NCBI RefSeq assembly: GCF_001839655.2
Contig: NZ_CP056087.1
Span: forward strand, 620,001 to 684,000
DNA length: 64,000 nt
Source: Pseudomonas argentinensis
Lineage (GTDB): Bacteria > Pseudomonadota > Gammaproteobacteria > Pseudomonadales > Pseudomonadaceae
Direction: 5' to 3'
The position numbers and the translations under genes were made by a program. Under the pieces are notes generated by a model. The model was given only the letters and a program-made list of their open reading frames with translations. It was not told where the DNA came from and ran no database searches. This document shows, piece by piece, positions 16,067 through 25,600 of the stretch. How positions within the stretch are numbered: position 1 is the stretch's first letter; each line of letters begins with the position of its first letter.

Positions 16067-16996
16067 TTACAGCGAATTCCCCACGCCACTGAACTGCGCG
16101 GCCAGCGCGCCGATCTGCTTGCGCTGGTCGCGCACGAAGTTGAAGAACGCCTGGGCCACTGGCGACAGGTATTTGCCACGGGGGTGCATCACGCACCAGC
16201 TGCGCAGCAGCGGCAGTTCGGCCACCGGCAACTCGCGCAACAGGCCCAATTGCAGCTCACGGCGCACCGCATGGCGCGGGATAAGCGCCAGGCCCAGGCC
16301 GGCCAGCACGCCTTCACGCTGGCCCTCCAACGAGCCGACCTCCTGGATCTGGGCGAAGTGCGCGCGCTTCTGGTGGCAGTACTCCTCGCAGGCGCGGCGG
16401 GTGCCCGAGCCCGGCTCGCGTACCAGCAGCGGCCACTCGCACAGGTCCTGCAATTGCAAGGCCTCGGCCTGGCTGAGCGGATGATCCACCGGCGCCACCG
16501 CGATGATCGGGTTATTGAGAAAGGGCAGAAATTCCAGGGCCATGTCCGACGGCACCTGGGACATGATCAGCAGGTCATCGCGGTTGGCGCTCAGCCGCCG
16601 AACCGCCTGGGTGTGGTTGACCACCGTGAGCTGCAGGCTGACTTCCGGGTGTTCGCGGCGAAAGGCGGCGAACAGGTGGGGAACGAAGTACTTGGCGCTG
16701 GATTCGATGGCCAAGCTCAGTTGCCCCTGCAGCGAGCCCTTGAGGTCGGCCAGCTGCATGTCGAGGCTCTCCAGGCGCCCGAAGATATCCTCGCTGGCCC
16801 GCTGCAGCGCTTCGGCGGCTTCGGTCAGGTAGAGCTTCTTGCCCACGTAGTCGAACAGCGGCTGGCCGAGCAGCTCTTCGAGCTGGCGAATCTGCAGGCT
16901 CACCGCCGGTTGGGTCAGGGCCATTTCCTCGGCCGCGCGGCTGTAGGAGCGCTGATCGCACACCGAGCGAAACACCTGAAGCTGGCGAAAGGTCAT
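16067..16996 (-). CDS. pycR: LysR family regulator of pyruvate carboxylase (PycR-like)
   Basis: A 309-residue LysR-type regulator. The N-terminal helix-turn-helix (about 4-62) reads TFRQLQVFRSVCDQRSYSRA and ALTQPAVSLQIRQLEELLG. The rest is a periplasmic-binding-fold effector domain. It is transcribed divergently from pycA with a 208-bp intergenic region, the arrangement known for PycR in P. aeruginosa. The start at 16996 (MTFRQLQVF) is the family start; the 20 additional residues of the longer frame lack support. Confidence 0.85.
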   Translation of the reverse strand: MTFRQLQVFRSVCDQRSYSRAAEEMALTQPAVSLQIRQLEELLGQPLFDYVGKKLYLTEAAEALQRASEDIFGRLESLDMQLADLKGSLQGQLSLAIESSAKYFVPHLFAAFRREHPEVSLQLTVVNHTQAVRRLSANRDDLLIMSQVPSDMALEFLPFLNNPIIAVAPVDHPLSQAEALQLQDLCEWPLLVREPGSGTRRACEEYCHQKRAHFAQIQEVGSLEGQREGVLAGLGLALIPRHAVRRELQLGLLRELPVAELPLLRSWCVMHPRGKYLSPVAQAFFNFVRDQRKQIGALAAQFSGVGNSL

Positions 16997-17204
16997 GCGT
17001 AACAATGACTTGCGAATTCTGTTCACCACTCGGGTGGTTTGTTGTCTGCAGAGCATAAGTTTTTACTTATGCAGAACCCAACAAATATTGATTTTGGTTA
17101 ATTGTTACAGCGGCGTAGGGTTGATCACAAGATCGGGCGGACATATCCGGTCATATCTCGACCCTCTTTGGGTTGCCTGTTCACGTGATCGAGGATGCTG
17201 GCTC

Positions 17205-18620
<1,416 letters not shown>

Positions 18621-18621
18621 A

Positions 18622-18703
18622 TGCAGCGTCAAGCTGCGAGCTACAAGCGGCAAGTAGAAGCGGATCGGCTTTGACTTGAGCTTGAGGCTTGGAGCTTGCA
18701 GCT
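18622..18703. repeat. Heptad-type hairpin repeat, copy 2
   Basis: This element lies between pycA and pycB. The left arm GTCAAGCTGCGAGCTACAAG and the right arm CTTGAGGCTTGGAGCTTGCA are oppositely oriented CAAGCTN units. It ends about 17 bp before the pycB start and could shape the relative expression of the two subunits. Confidence 0.6.
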
Positions 18704-18719
18704 CTGAAGGAGAAACCTG

Positions 18720-20531
18720 ATGAACAAGAAGATCACCGTCACTGACACCATCCTGCGCGACGCCCACCAGTCCCTGCTGGCCACCCGCATGCGTACCGAA
18801 GACATGCTGCCGATCTGCGACAAGCTCGACAAGGTCGGCTACTGGTCGCTGGAAGTCTGGGGCGGCGCGACCTTCGACGCCTGCGTGCGCTTCCTCAAGG
18901 AAGACCCCTGGGAGCGTCTGCGTCAGCTGCGTGCCGCATTGCCCAATACCCGCCTGCAGATGCTCCTGCGCGGCCAGAACCTGCTCGGCTACCGCCACTA
19001 CAGCGATGACGTGGTGCGCGCCTTCGTCGCCAAGGCGGCAGAGAGCGGCATCGACGTGTTCCGCATCTTCGACGCCATGAATGACGTGCGTAACCTGCAG
19101 GTGGCCATCGAGGCGGTGAAGGCCAGCGGCAAGCACGCCCAGGGCACCATCGCCTACACCACCAGCCCGGTGCACACCGTGGCGGCCTTCGTGGCCCAGG
19201 GCAAGGCCATGCAGGCCATGGGCATCGACTCCATCGCCATCAAGGACATGGCCGGGCTGCTCACGCCTTATGCCACGGCCGATCTGGTCAAGGCGTTGAA
19301 GGCCGAGATCGACCTGCCGGTATTTATCCACAGCCACGACACCGCGGGCCTGGGTTCGATGTGCCAGCTCAAGGCCATCGAGGCCGGCGCCGACCATATT
19401 GACACGGCCATCTCCAGCTTCGCCTGGGGCACCAGCCACCCCGGCACCGAGTCGATGGTCGCCGCGCTCAAGGGCAGCGAATACGATACCGGCCTGGACC
19501 TGTCGCTGATCCAGGAGATCGGCATGTACTTCCACGCGGTGCGCAAGAAGTACCACCAGTTCGAAAGCGAATTCACCGCCGTGGACACCCGCGTGCAGGT
19601 CAACCAGGTGCCGGGCGGGATGATTTCCAACCTGGCCAACCAGCTCAAGGAGCAGGGCGCGCTGAACCGCATGAACGAAGTGCTGGCGGAGATCCCGCGG
19701 GTGCGTGAAGACCTCGGCTTTCCGCCACTGGTCACGCCGACCTCGCAGATCGTCGGCACCCAGGCGTTCTTCAACGTGCTGGCCGGCGAGCGCTACAAGA
19801 CCATCACCAACGAGGTGAAGCTCTACCTGCAGGGCGGCTACGGCCAGGCGCCGGGCAAGGTCAACGAGAGACTGCGCAAGCAGGCCATCGGCAGCGAAGA
19901 AGTCATCGACGTTCGCCCGGCCGACCTGCTCAAGCCGGAGATGGACAAGCTGCGGGGGCAGATCGGCGAGCTGGCCAAGTCCGAAGAGGACGTGCTGACC
20001 TTCGCCATGTTCCCGGACATCGGCCGCAAGTTCCTCGAAGAGCGTGAAGCGGGCACCCTGCAACCGGAAGTGCTGCTGCCGATCCCCGATGGCACTGGCG
20101 TGGCGGCAGCCGGCGGCGCGGGCGTGCCCACCGAGTTCATCATCGACGTGCACGGCGAAAGCTACCGCGTGGACATCACCGGCGTCGGCGTCAAGGGCGA
20201 GGGCAAGCGGCACTTCTACCTGTCCATCGACGGCATGCCCGAGGAAGTGGTGTTCGAGGCGCTCAACGACTACGTGGCCGGCGGCACCGGCAGCAAGCGC
20301 CGCAGCGCCAGCGCACCGGGTGACGTGAGCACCAGCATGCCGGGCAATATCGTCGATGTGCTGGTCAAGGAGGGCGACACCGTCAAGGCCGGCCAGGCGG
20401 TGCTGATCACCGAGGCGATGAAGATGGAAACCGAAGTGCAGGCGCCGATCGCCGGCACCGTCAAGGCCGTGCACGTGGCCAAGGGCGACCGCGTCAACCC
20501 GGGCGAAGTGCTGATCGAAGTCGAAGCCTGA
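18720..20531 (+). CDS. pycB: Pyruvate carboxylase subunit B (carboxyltransferase with biotin carrier)
   Basis: A 603-residue protein related to oxaloacetate decarboxylase alpha. The N-terminal carboxyltransferase (about 5-270) starts ITVTDTILRDAHQSLLATRMR and carries FIHSHDTAGLG with metal-binding His residues. A conserved middle domain follows. The C-terminal biotinyl domain (about 530-603) has the biotinylation motif EAMKMETEVQAP. The start is ATG at 18720 with GAAGGAG upstream. It completes pyruvate carboxylase with pycA and ends at a strong terminator. Confidence 0.93.
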   Translation: MNKKITVTDTILRDAHQSLLATRMRTEDMLPICDKLDKVGYWSLEVWGGATFDACVRFLKEDPWERLRQLRAALPNTRLQMLLRGQNLLGYRHYSDDVVRAFVAKAAESGIDVFRIFDAMNDVRNLQVAIEAVKASGKHAQGTIAYTTSPVHTVAAFVAQGKAMQAMGIDSIAIKDMAGLLTPYATADLVKALKAEIDLPVFIHSHDTAGLGSMCQLKAIEAGADHIDTAISSFAWGTSHPGTESMVAALKGSEYDTGLDLSLIQEIGMYFHAVRKKYHQFESEFTAVDTRVQVNQVPGGMISNLANQLKEQGALNRMNEVLAEIPRVREDLGFPPLVTPTSQIVGTQAFFNVLAGERYKTITNEVKLYLQGGYGQAPGKVNERLRKQAIGSEEVIDVRPADLLKPEMDKLRGQIGELAKSEEDVLTFAMFPDIGRKFLEEREAGTLQPEVLLPIPDGTGVAAAGGAGVPTEFIIDVHGESYRVDITGVGVKGEGKRHFYLSIDGMPEEVVFEALNDYVAGGTGSKRRSASAPGDVSTSMPGNIVDVLVKEGDTVKAGQAVLITEAMKMETEVQAPIAGTVKAVHVAKGDRVNPGEVLIEVEA

Positions 20532-20551
20532 CCGTCATCGATTAACCTCTG

Positions 20552-20574
20552 GGGGCCGCAAGGCCCCTTTTTTT
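20552..20574 (+). terminator. Terminator of pycA-pycB
   Basis: A GGGGCC-GCAA-GGCCCC stem-loop followed by seven T residues, 20 bp after the pycB stop. It is a clear intrinsic terminator. Confidence 0.9.
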
Positions 20575-20629
20575 GTCAGTCGGCCCTGATATCGTGGGGC
20601 GGGCGGGGAGGCCGAATCTCCTCGAACCC

Positions 20630-20697
20630 GTGGGAGCGGGCGGGGACGCCCATTCCATGCCCGCGAAGCCTTCGGGCGCATGGCGCCCTCCCACAAG
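20630..20697. repeat. REP-like palindromic repeat, copy 2 (variant)
   Basis: The element runs from GTGGGAGCGGGCGGGGACGC to GGCGCCCTCCCAC. It shares the CATGCCCGCGA core with the other copies but in the opposite orientation. Together with the terminator it accounts for most of the 333-bp gap between pycB and the next gene. Confidence 0.6.
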
Positions 20698-20864
20698 GAC
20701 TTGGGTGTACATCGGCTGGCCGCCATTGCTTGCAATGGTGCCGAGGCTCTAGCACCATGCCTGGGCTTCAAGTGGCATAATGCAATCACTCGGATTCTGG
20801 CGATTGCCGCTCTGCCTGCCGGCGCCTGCAATGCGCCGGCTCGACCTCTTTATAAGGACATTCC

Positions 20865-21536
20865 ATGCTGCGTCGTTGCGTTCTACTCATCCTGCTGTTC
20901 AGCCTGGCCGCCTGTTCCAATGGCCGCAAGATCGACTATTCCCAGGCCTACCCCGCGGTGCCGCAAACCTTCACCAAGGCCGTTGAGGTGCAGGTGATCG
21001 ATGAGCGTCCCTACGTGGTTTCCGGCAACAAGAAGGGGCATTTCGTTGGTCTGATCCGCGGCAGCTACTACATCCCCTATGACGTCAACACGCGCTCCGG
21101 CGAGCCGCTGGCTCAGGAGCTGCAGAAGTCGCTGCTCGGAGGCTTGCAGCGCAAGGGCGTCGCCGCCCGCGGTGTGGATGGCACGGTGCGCCAGGCGTCT
21201 TCTGCCGACGCCATGCTGCTGTCGGTTCGCGTGCGTGAATGGAAGAGCGAAAGCTTCATGGGCGTGGTGCTGACCCATGCGCTGACTGCCGACGTGTTCG
21301 ATAGCCGCGGCCAGCGCCTGGCGTCGGTGCCGCTGCAGGGTTCATCGAGCGTCTATGACTTTACCGACTCGGGCAAGGCCATCCTGTCCGGCGTGCTGAC
21401 CCAGCAGTACGTGGAGAAGGCGCTAAATGGCGAACAGGTCGAGGTGGTCGAGGCGGCCGAGATCGAAGAGGGTTCGGTGCGTCGTGATCCTGCCGGATTG
21501 TTCACGCCACCGATTGCCCGTGACGGCGTGTTCTGA
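20865..21536 (+). CDS. YajG family lipoprotein
   Basis: A 223-residue predicted lipoprotein. The signal MLRRCVLLILLFSLAAC ends in a lipobox with Cys17. The body resembles YajG-type envelope lipoproteins (VQVIDERPYVVSGNKKGHFVGLIRG near residues 42-66). The function of the family is not established. The ATG at 20865 follows AAGGA. It is a stand-alone gene; the next gene begins 115 bp downstream. Confidence 0.78.
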   Translation: MLRRCVLLILLFSLAACSNGRKIDYSQAYPAVPQTFTKAVEVQVIDERPYVVSGNKKGHFVGLIRGSYYIPYDVNTRSGEPLAQELQKSLLGGLQRKGVAARGVDGTVRQASSADAMLLSVRVREWKSESFMGVVLTHALTADVFDSRGQRLASVPLQGSSSVYDFTDSGKAILSGVLTQQYVEKALNGEQVEVVEAAEIEEGSVRRDPAGLFTPPIARDGVF

Positions 21537-21651
21537 AGGCTGCCGCTTGCTGGCATAACCTTTTCAGCAATCGTTCTAAGCATCCCCATGCCGGGGCATC
21601 CGCGACGGGCTAGAATAGCCGACCGTTTCAATTGGTTATTCGAAGGTCTAT

Positions 21652-22866
21652 ATGAGTTTGTCGATTCCCGCTGCTACGCCGGCCAACCGCTCGGGTACGC
21701 CGCTGGTGGCCGTGGCGCTGCTGCTGGCTGGCGCCCTGGCCCTCACCTTTGCGGTCAGCGGTCGCCAGGCGTTGTTGTTCATCGTCGGTGGCGCGCTGGG
21801 CCTGGTGCTCTATCACGCCGCATTCGGCTTCACTTCGGCCTGGCGCGTGCTGCTCAACGAGCGCCGCGGCGCCGGCCTGCGGGCACAGATGCTGATGCTG
21901 GCCATCGCCGTGCTGCTGTTCTTCCCGGCGTTGTCGGCCGGCACGCTGTTCGGCGAGCCGGTCAGGGGCCTGGTGGCGCCAGCAGGCACCTCGGTGATCG
22001 TCGGCGCGTTCATCTTTGGCATCGGCATGCAGCTGGGCGGTGGTTGTGCGTCCGGCACGCTGTTCACCGTGGGTGGCGGCAACGCGCGGATGCTGGTGAC
22101 GTTGCTGTTCTTCATCATCGGCGGGGTGATCGCCACTCACCATCTGCAATGGTGGTCGGCGTTGCCGAGCCTGCCGCCGACCTCCATCGTCAGCAGCCTG
22201 GGCCTGGTGCCGGCACTGATCGTCAGCCTGGCCCTGTTCGCCGCCATCGCCGCCCTGAGCGCGCGCCTCGAGCTGCGCCGCCATGGCAGCCTGGAACGCG
22301 CGGCGCCAGGTGAGCACCAGGGCTGGCAGCGTTTTCTGCGTGGCCCCTGGCCGCTGATCTGGGGTGCGGTGCTGCTGGCGCTGCTCAACTTCGCCACCCT
22401 GGCCCTGGCCGGTCGCCCCTGGGGCATCACCTCGGCGTTCGCGCTGTGGGGTGCCAAGGTGCTGCAGGGCACCGGCGTCGACGTGTCGTCCTGGGCGTTC
22501 TGGCAGCAGCCGGGCAATGCCCAGGCGCTGGCCGCGCCGCTGTGGGAAGACATCACCACGGTGATGGATATCGGCATCGTCATCGGCGCGCTGCTGGCCG
22601 CCGGGCTGGCCGGGCGCTTCGCGCCGAATCTGAACATCCCGTTGCGTTCGCTGGTGGCGGCGGTGATCGGTGGCCTGCTGCTTGGCTACGGCTCGCGCCT
22701 GGCCTATGGCTGCAACATCGGCGCCTACTTCAGCGGTATCGCCTCCGGCAGCCTGCACGGCTGGTTGTGGCTGGTCGCTGCATTCGTGGGTAACGGTGTG
22801 GGTGTGCGCCTGCGGCCGTTTTTCTTTCCCGGTGAACGCCGCGAGGCGAAGCTGACCGGATGCTGA
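21652..22866 (+). CDS. YeeE/YedE family sulfur-compound permease
   Basis: A 404-residue integral membrane protein with about ten hydrophobic segments. It is a fused form of the YeeE/YedE (sulf_transp) unit: the first half has GIGMQLGGGCASGTLFTVGG and the second has SRLAYGCNIGAYFSGIASGS, each with the conserved Gly-Cys pore motif. Characterised relatives import thiosulfate. The stop overlaps the next gene by 7 bp, so the two are co-transcribed. The substrate is not shown by the sequence. Confidence 0.85.
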   Translation: MSLSIPAATPANRSGTPLVAVALLLAGALALTFAVSGRQALLFIVGGALGLVLYHAAFGFTSAWRVLLNERRGAGLRAQMLMLAIAVLLFFPALSAGTLFGEPVRGLVAPAGTSVIVGAFIFGIGMQLGGGCASGTLFTVGGGNARMLVTLLFFIIGGVIATHHLQWWSALPSLPPTSIVSSLGLVPALIVSLALFAAIAALSARLELRRHGSLERAAPGEHQGWQRFLRGPWPLIWGAVLLALLNFATLALAGRPWGITSAFALWGAKVLQGTGVDVSSWAFWQQPGNAQALAAPLWEDITTVMDIGIVIGALLAAGLAGRFAPNLNIPLRSLVAAVIGGLLLGYGSRLAYGCNIGAYFSGIASGSLHGWLWLVAAFVGNGVGVRLRPFFFPGERREAKLTGC

Positions 22867-23738
22867 TCATCCGCCCTGCAAGGCCGCCAGTGCTGCTTCT
22901 CGGCGCGCTGCTGGCCCTTGCCTTGGGCGGCTGCCAGTCACCGCAACAGCGGCTGGGCGAACTGGCTGGCCAGCATCATCAGCAGCTGCAGACCCTGGAT
23001 GCCAAGCCGTTGCCACTGCTGTCGGGCGCACCGAACCTGCAATCGGGTGTACCGCGCTTGCGTATCTATCTCGAGGGCGATGGCCATGCCTGGGCCACGC
23101 CCTCGCAGCCCAGCCTCGACCCGTCGCCCCGTGATCTGCTGGTAGCGCGCCTGGCGTTCAGCGACCCGACGCCGAGCCTGTATCTGGCGCGGCCCTGCCA
23201 GTTCGTCAGCGCACCTGGTTGCAGCCCCCGCCTGTGGACGAATCAGCGTTTCAGCGCCGATGTGCTGCGCAGCCTCGACCAGGGCCTGGATCTGATCAAG
23301 GCGCGCTACGGCAACCACGACTTCGAGCTGATCGGCTATTCCGGTGGCGCCGCGCTGGCGTTGCTGCTGGCCGCACAGCGCGACGATGTCGCCAGCGTGC
23401 AGACCCTGGCGGGCAACCTGAGCCCCCGTCAATGGGCGAGAATGCAACACCTGAGCCCCCTCGATGGCTCCCTCGAACCCCTGGAATACCGCCAGCGACT
23501 GGCGCAGATCCCTCAGCGGCATCTGACGGGCGCAGCCGACACGGTGGTGCCGGCGGCTGTCGTGCATCATTACCTCGGTGAGCTCGGCGCGGCGCCGTGC
23601 GTGGAAACCGTCAGCCTGGCCGGGGTAACCCATGACGCAGGCTGGGAAACGGCCTGGGCACAGTGGCGACAAGCGCCCTTGAAATGCGCCCTGAGCCCCG
23701 ACCCTGATAGCCGGAAAGCTGCCATCGAGCATGGCTAA
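22860..23738 (+). CDS. Lipoprotein alpha/beta hydrolase
   Basis: A 292-residue protein with a lipoprotein signal (VLLLGALLALALGGC, Cys about 25). An alpha/beta-hydrolase-like body has the nucleophile elbow LIGYSGGAALALLLA (Ser about 160), a likely acid in GAADTVVP and a His in VTHDAGW. It is probably anchored in the envelope and may be an esterase; no substrate can be named. The start codon overlaps the end of the YeeE-type gene, indicating translational coupling. Confidence 0.78.
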   Translation: MLIIRPARPPVLLLGALLALALGGCQSPQQRLGELAGQHHQQLQTLDAKPLPLLSGAPNLQSGVPRLRIYLEGDGHAWATPSQPSLDPSPRDLLVARLAFSDPTPSLYLARPCQFVSAPGCSPRLWTNQRFSADVLRSLDQGLDLIKARYGNHDFELIGYSGGAALALLLAAQRDDVASVQTLAGNLSPRQWARMQHLSPLDGSLEPLEYRQRLAQIPQRHLTGAADTVVPAAVVHHYLGELGAAPCVETVSLAGVTHDAGWETAWAQWRQAPLKCALSPDPDSRKAAIEHG

Positions 23739-23984
23739 TGCCTGTTTCACCGAGGGCCGTTAGTGAATTCGCCTGTTTTTTTGACGCCTCTTGGGGGCAA
23801 GTTGTTATAGCCTTGGCGCCTTGGCAACAATCGCTGTGCTTTGCAATTGATTGATCCGCCAGCTGTTTTCCAGAAATCGTGTTCATGACGATTCCCCGCT
23901 CGGCGGATACTCCGGCGCCACCGCGCCATGCCGATCCTGGCGGCCACAAGCCGTAATGGACATAACAAAAAGGATAACTACCCC
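23739..23984. other. Leader region of the symporter gene
   Basis: This 246-bp stretch has no gene. It includes a poly-T run (TGTTTTTTTG near 23774) and GC hairpins near 23905-23935. I looked for a glycine riboswitch, because the next gene is an alanine/glycine symporter, and found no convincing core. The end carries AUAACAAAAAGGA (23962-23974), a possible Hfq/Crc motif overlapping the ribosome binding site. Confidence 0.4.
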
Positions 23985-25358
23985 ATGGATTCATTCCTCG
24001 CTCTACTGTCGAGCATCAACAGCTTCGTGTGGGGCCCGTTCCTGCTGATCCCGCTGCTGCTGCTGACGGGCCTGTACCTGACCATTCGCCTGCGCGGCCT
24101 GCAATTTCGCGTGCTCGGCCATGCCTTCTGGCTGGCCTTCGTGAAACGCTCGGAAAAGGGTAACGTGCCGGGCGACGTGTCCCACTATCAGGCGCTGGCC
24201 ACGGCGCTGGCGGCGACCGTCGGGGTGGGCAACATCGCCGGCGTGGCGACGGCCATCGGTATCGGCGGCCCGGGCGCGCTGTTCTGGATGTGGATGACCG
24301 GCCTGCTGGGCATGGCGACCAAGTATTCCGAGGCGCTTCTGGGCGTCAAATATCGGGTGACCGATGCCAAGGGCGAGCAGAGCGGTGGTCCGATGTACTA
24401 CCTCACCAACGGCGTTGGCGGCTGGTTCGGCAAGAGCCTGGGAATCGCCTTCGCGATCTTCGGCGTGCTGGCCTCGTTCGGCATCGGCAACATGGTGCAG
24501 TCCAACACCGCGGCCCATCAGCTGTACGACACCTGGGGCGTATCGCCGGTGGTCAGCGGGCTGTGCCTGGCGCTGGTCACCGCGGTGGTGATCATCGGTG
24601 GCATCAAGAGCATCGGCCGCTTCGCTGCGGCCGTGGTGCCGTTGATGATCGTGCTGTATATCGCCTGCATCATCGCCGTGCTGGTGGTCTTCGCCGACCG
24701 CCTGCCGGGCGCCATCGCGCTGATCTTCACCGATGCCTTCAGCGGCTCGGCGGCGGCTGGTGGCTTCCTCGGCTCCAGCGTGATCCTCGCTGTGCAGATG
24801 GGTGTGGCACGCGGCATCTTCTCCAATGAGTCGGGCCTGGGCACCGGCGCCATCGCCGCGGCCGCGGCCAAGACCGACAAGCCGGTCCGTCAGGCCATGG
24901 TCTCGATGACCCAGACCTTCCTCGATACCCTGGTGGTGGTGACCTTCACGGCCCTGGCGATCATCGTCACCGGCGCCTGGATGCAGGAAGGCCTCAAGGG
25001 CGCGCCGATGACCGCATGGGCGCTGGAGCAGGGCATGGGTGGCGGCTGGGGCCTGTACACCGTGGCCATCAGCGTGATGGTCTACGCCTTCACCACCATC
25101 CTTGGCTGGTCGTACTACGGCGAGCGTTGCATGGAGCGCCTGATGGGCCGCGTGGCGGTGATGCCGTACCGGCTGGTCTTCTCGGTGATGGTGTTCGTCG
25201 GCGCGGTGACCTCCCTGGAAGTGGTATGGACCTTCTCCGATATCGCCAACGGGCTGATGGCGTTGCCCAACCTGATCGGCCTGCTGCTGCTCTCCGGTAT
25301 CGTGGTCAAGGAAACCCGCGACTACATGAGCCGCAAGAACTGGAAGAGCGAGGAATGA
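23985..25358 (+). CDS. Alanine/glycine:Na+ symporter (AGCS family)
   Basis: A 457-residue membrane transporter with about eleven helices. Family signatures include TVGVGNIAGVATAIGIGGPGA (split at about residues 77-97) and ARGIFSNESGLGTGAIAAAA. It moves alanine or glycine into the cell with sodium. The start at 23985 (MDSFLALLSSINSFVWGP) is the family start and follows AAAGGA. The leader motif suggests Crc/Hfq control. A second family member lies at 37270-38694. Confidence 0.9.
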   Translation: MDSFLALLSSINSFVWGPFLLIPLLLLTGLYLTIRLRGLQFRVLGHAFWLAFVKRSEKGNVPGDVSHYQALATALAATVGVGNIAGVATAIGIGGPGALFWMWMTGLLGMATKYSEALLGVKYRVTDAKGEQSGGPMYYLTNGVGGWFGKSLGIAFAIFGVLASFGIGNMVQSNTAAHQLYDTWGVSPVVSGLCLALVTAVVIIGGIKSIGRFAAAVVPLMIVLYIACIIAVLVVFADRLPGAIALIFTDAFSGSAAAGGFLGSSVILAVQMGVARGIFSNESGLGTGAIAAAAAKTDKPVRQAMVSMTQTFLDTLVVVTFTALAIIVTGAWMQEGLKGAPMTAWALEQGMGGGWGLYTVAISVMVYAFTTILGWSYYGERCMERLMGRVAVMPYRLVFSVMVFVGAVTSLEVVWTFSDIANGLMALPNLIGLLLLSGIVVKETRDYMSRKNWKSEE

Positions 25359-25391
25359 TCAGCGGCCGCTGCTGGCTTTCCGCGACTCAGT

Positions 25392-25449
25392 GTGGGCGCG
25401 CGCCATGCGCGCGAATCGCGGGCATGGACTAGGTGTCCCCGCCCGCTCC
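25392..25449. repeat. REP-like palindromic repeat, copy 3
   Basis: GTGGGCGCGCGCCATGCGCG followed by CGGGCATGGACTAGGTGTCC and CCGCCCGCTCCAC. It is nearly identical to copy 1 at 15256 and sits directly before the GTAGGGTGG palindrome. Confidence 0.65.
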
Positions 25450-25456
25450 ACAGTCT

Positions 25457-25521
25457 GTAGGGTGGATCACGCTTCATCGATCCACCGTTGCGGTGGACGC
25501 GAAAAGCGACGTCCACCCTAC
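25457..25521. repeat. GTAGGGTGG palindromic repeat, copy 2
   Basis: The outer arms GTAGGGTGGA and TCCACCCTAC are inverted; inner arms GGATC and GATCC and GATCCACC and GGTGGAC form further pairing. It is related to the copy at 1298-1373 with a shorter interior. Confidence 0.7.
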
Positions 25522-25555
25522 GAGGCTGGAAGACCTGATACCTCGCTCGCCAATG

Positions 25556-25583
25556 AAAACGCCCCGCACTAGCGGGGCGTTTT
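25556..25583. terminator. Bidirectional terminator
   Basis: AAAACGCCCCGC-ACTA-GCGGGGCGTTTT is a GC stem with A and T tracts on both sides. It lies between the converging symporter (plus) and gamma-glutamyltransferase (minus) genes and can serve both. Confidence 0.88.
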
Positions 25584-25600
25584 CGTTCTGCGGCTCAGGT

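Noticed and set aside
16995..17204. N-terminal extension of pycA from 16995
   Set aside because: The extra 70 residues are not biotin carboxylase sequence and cover the pycR-pycA promoter region; GTG at 17205 has a ribosome binding site and the family start.
23739..23984. Possible glycine riboswitch before the alanine/glycine symporter
   Set aside because: The conserved glycine aptamer core was not found; only general GC hairpins and a T run are present.
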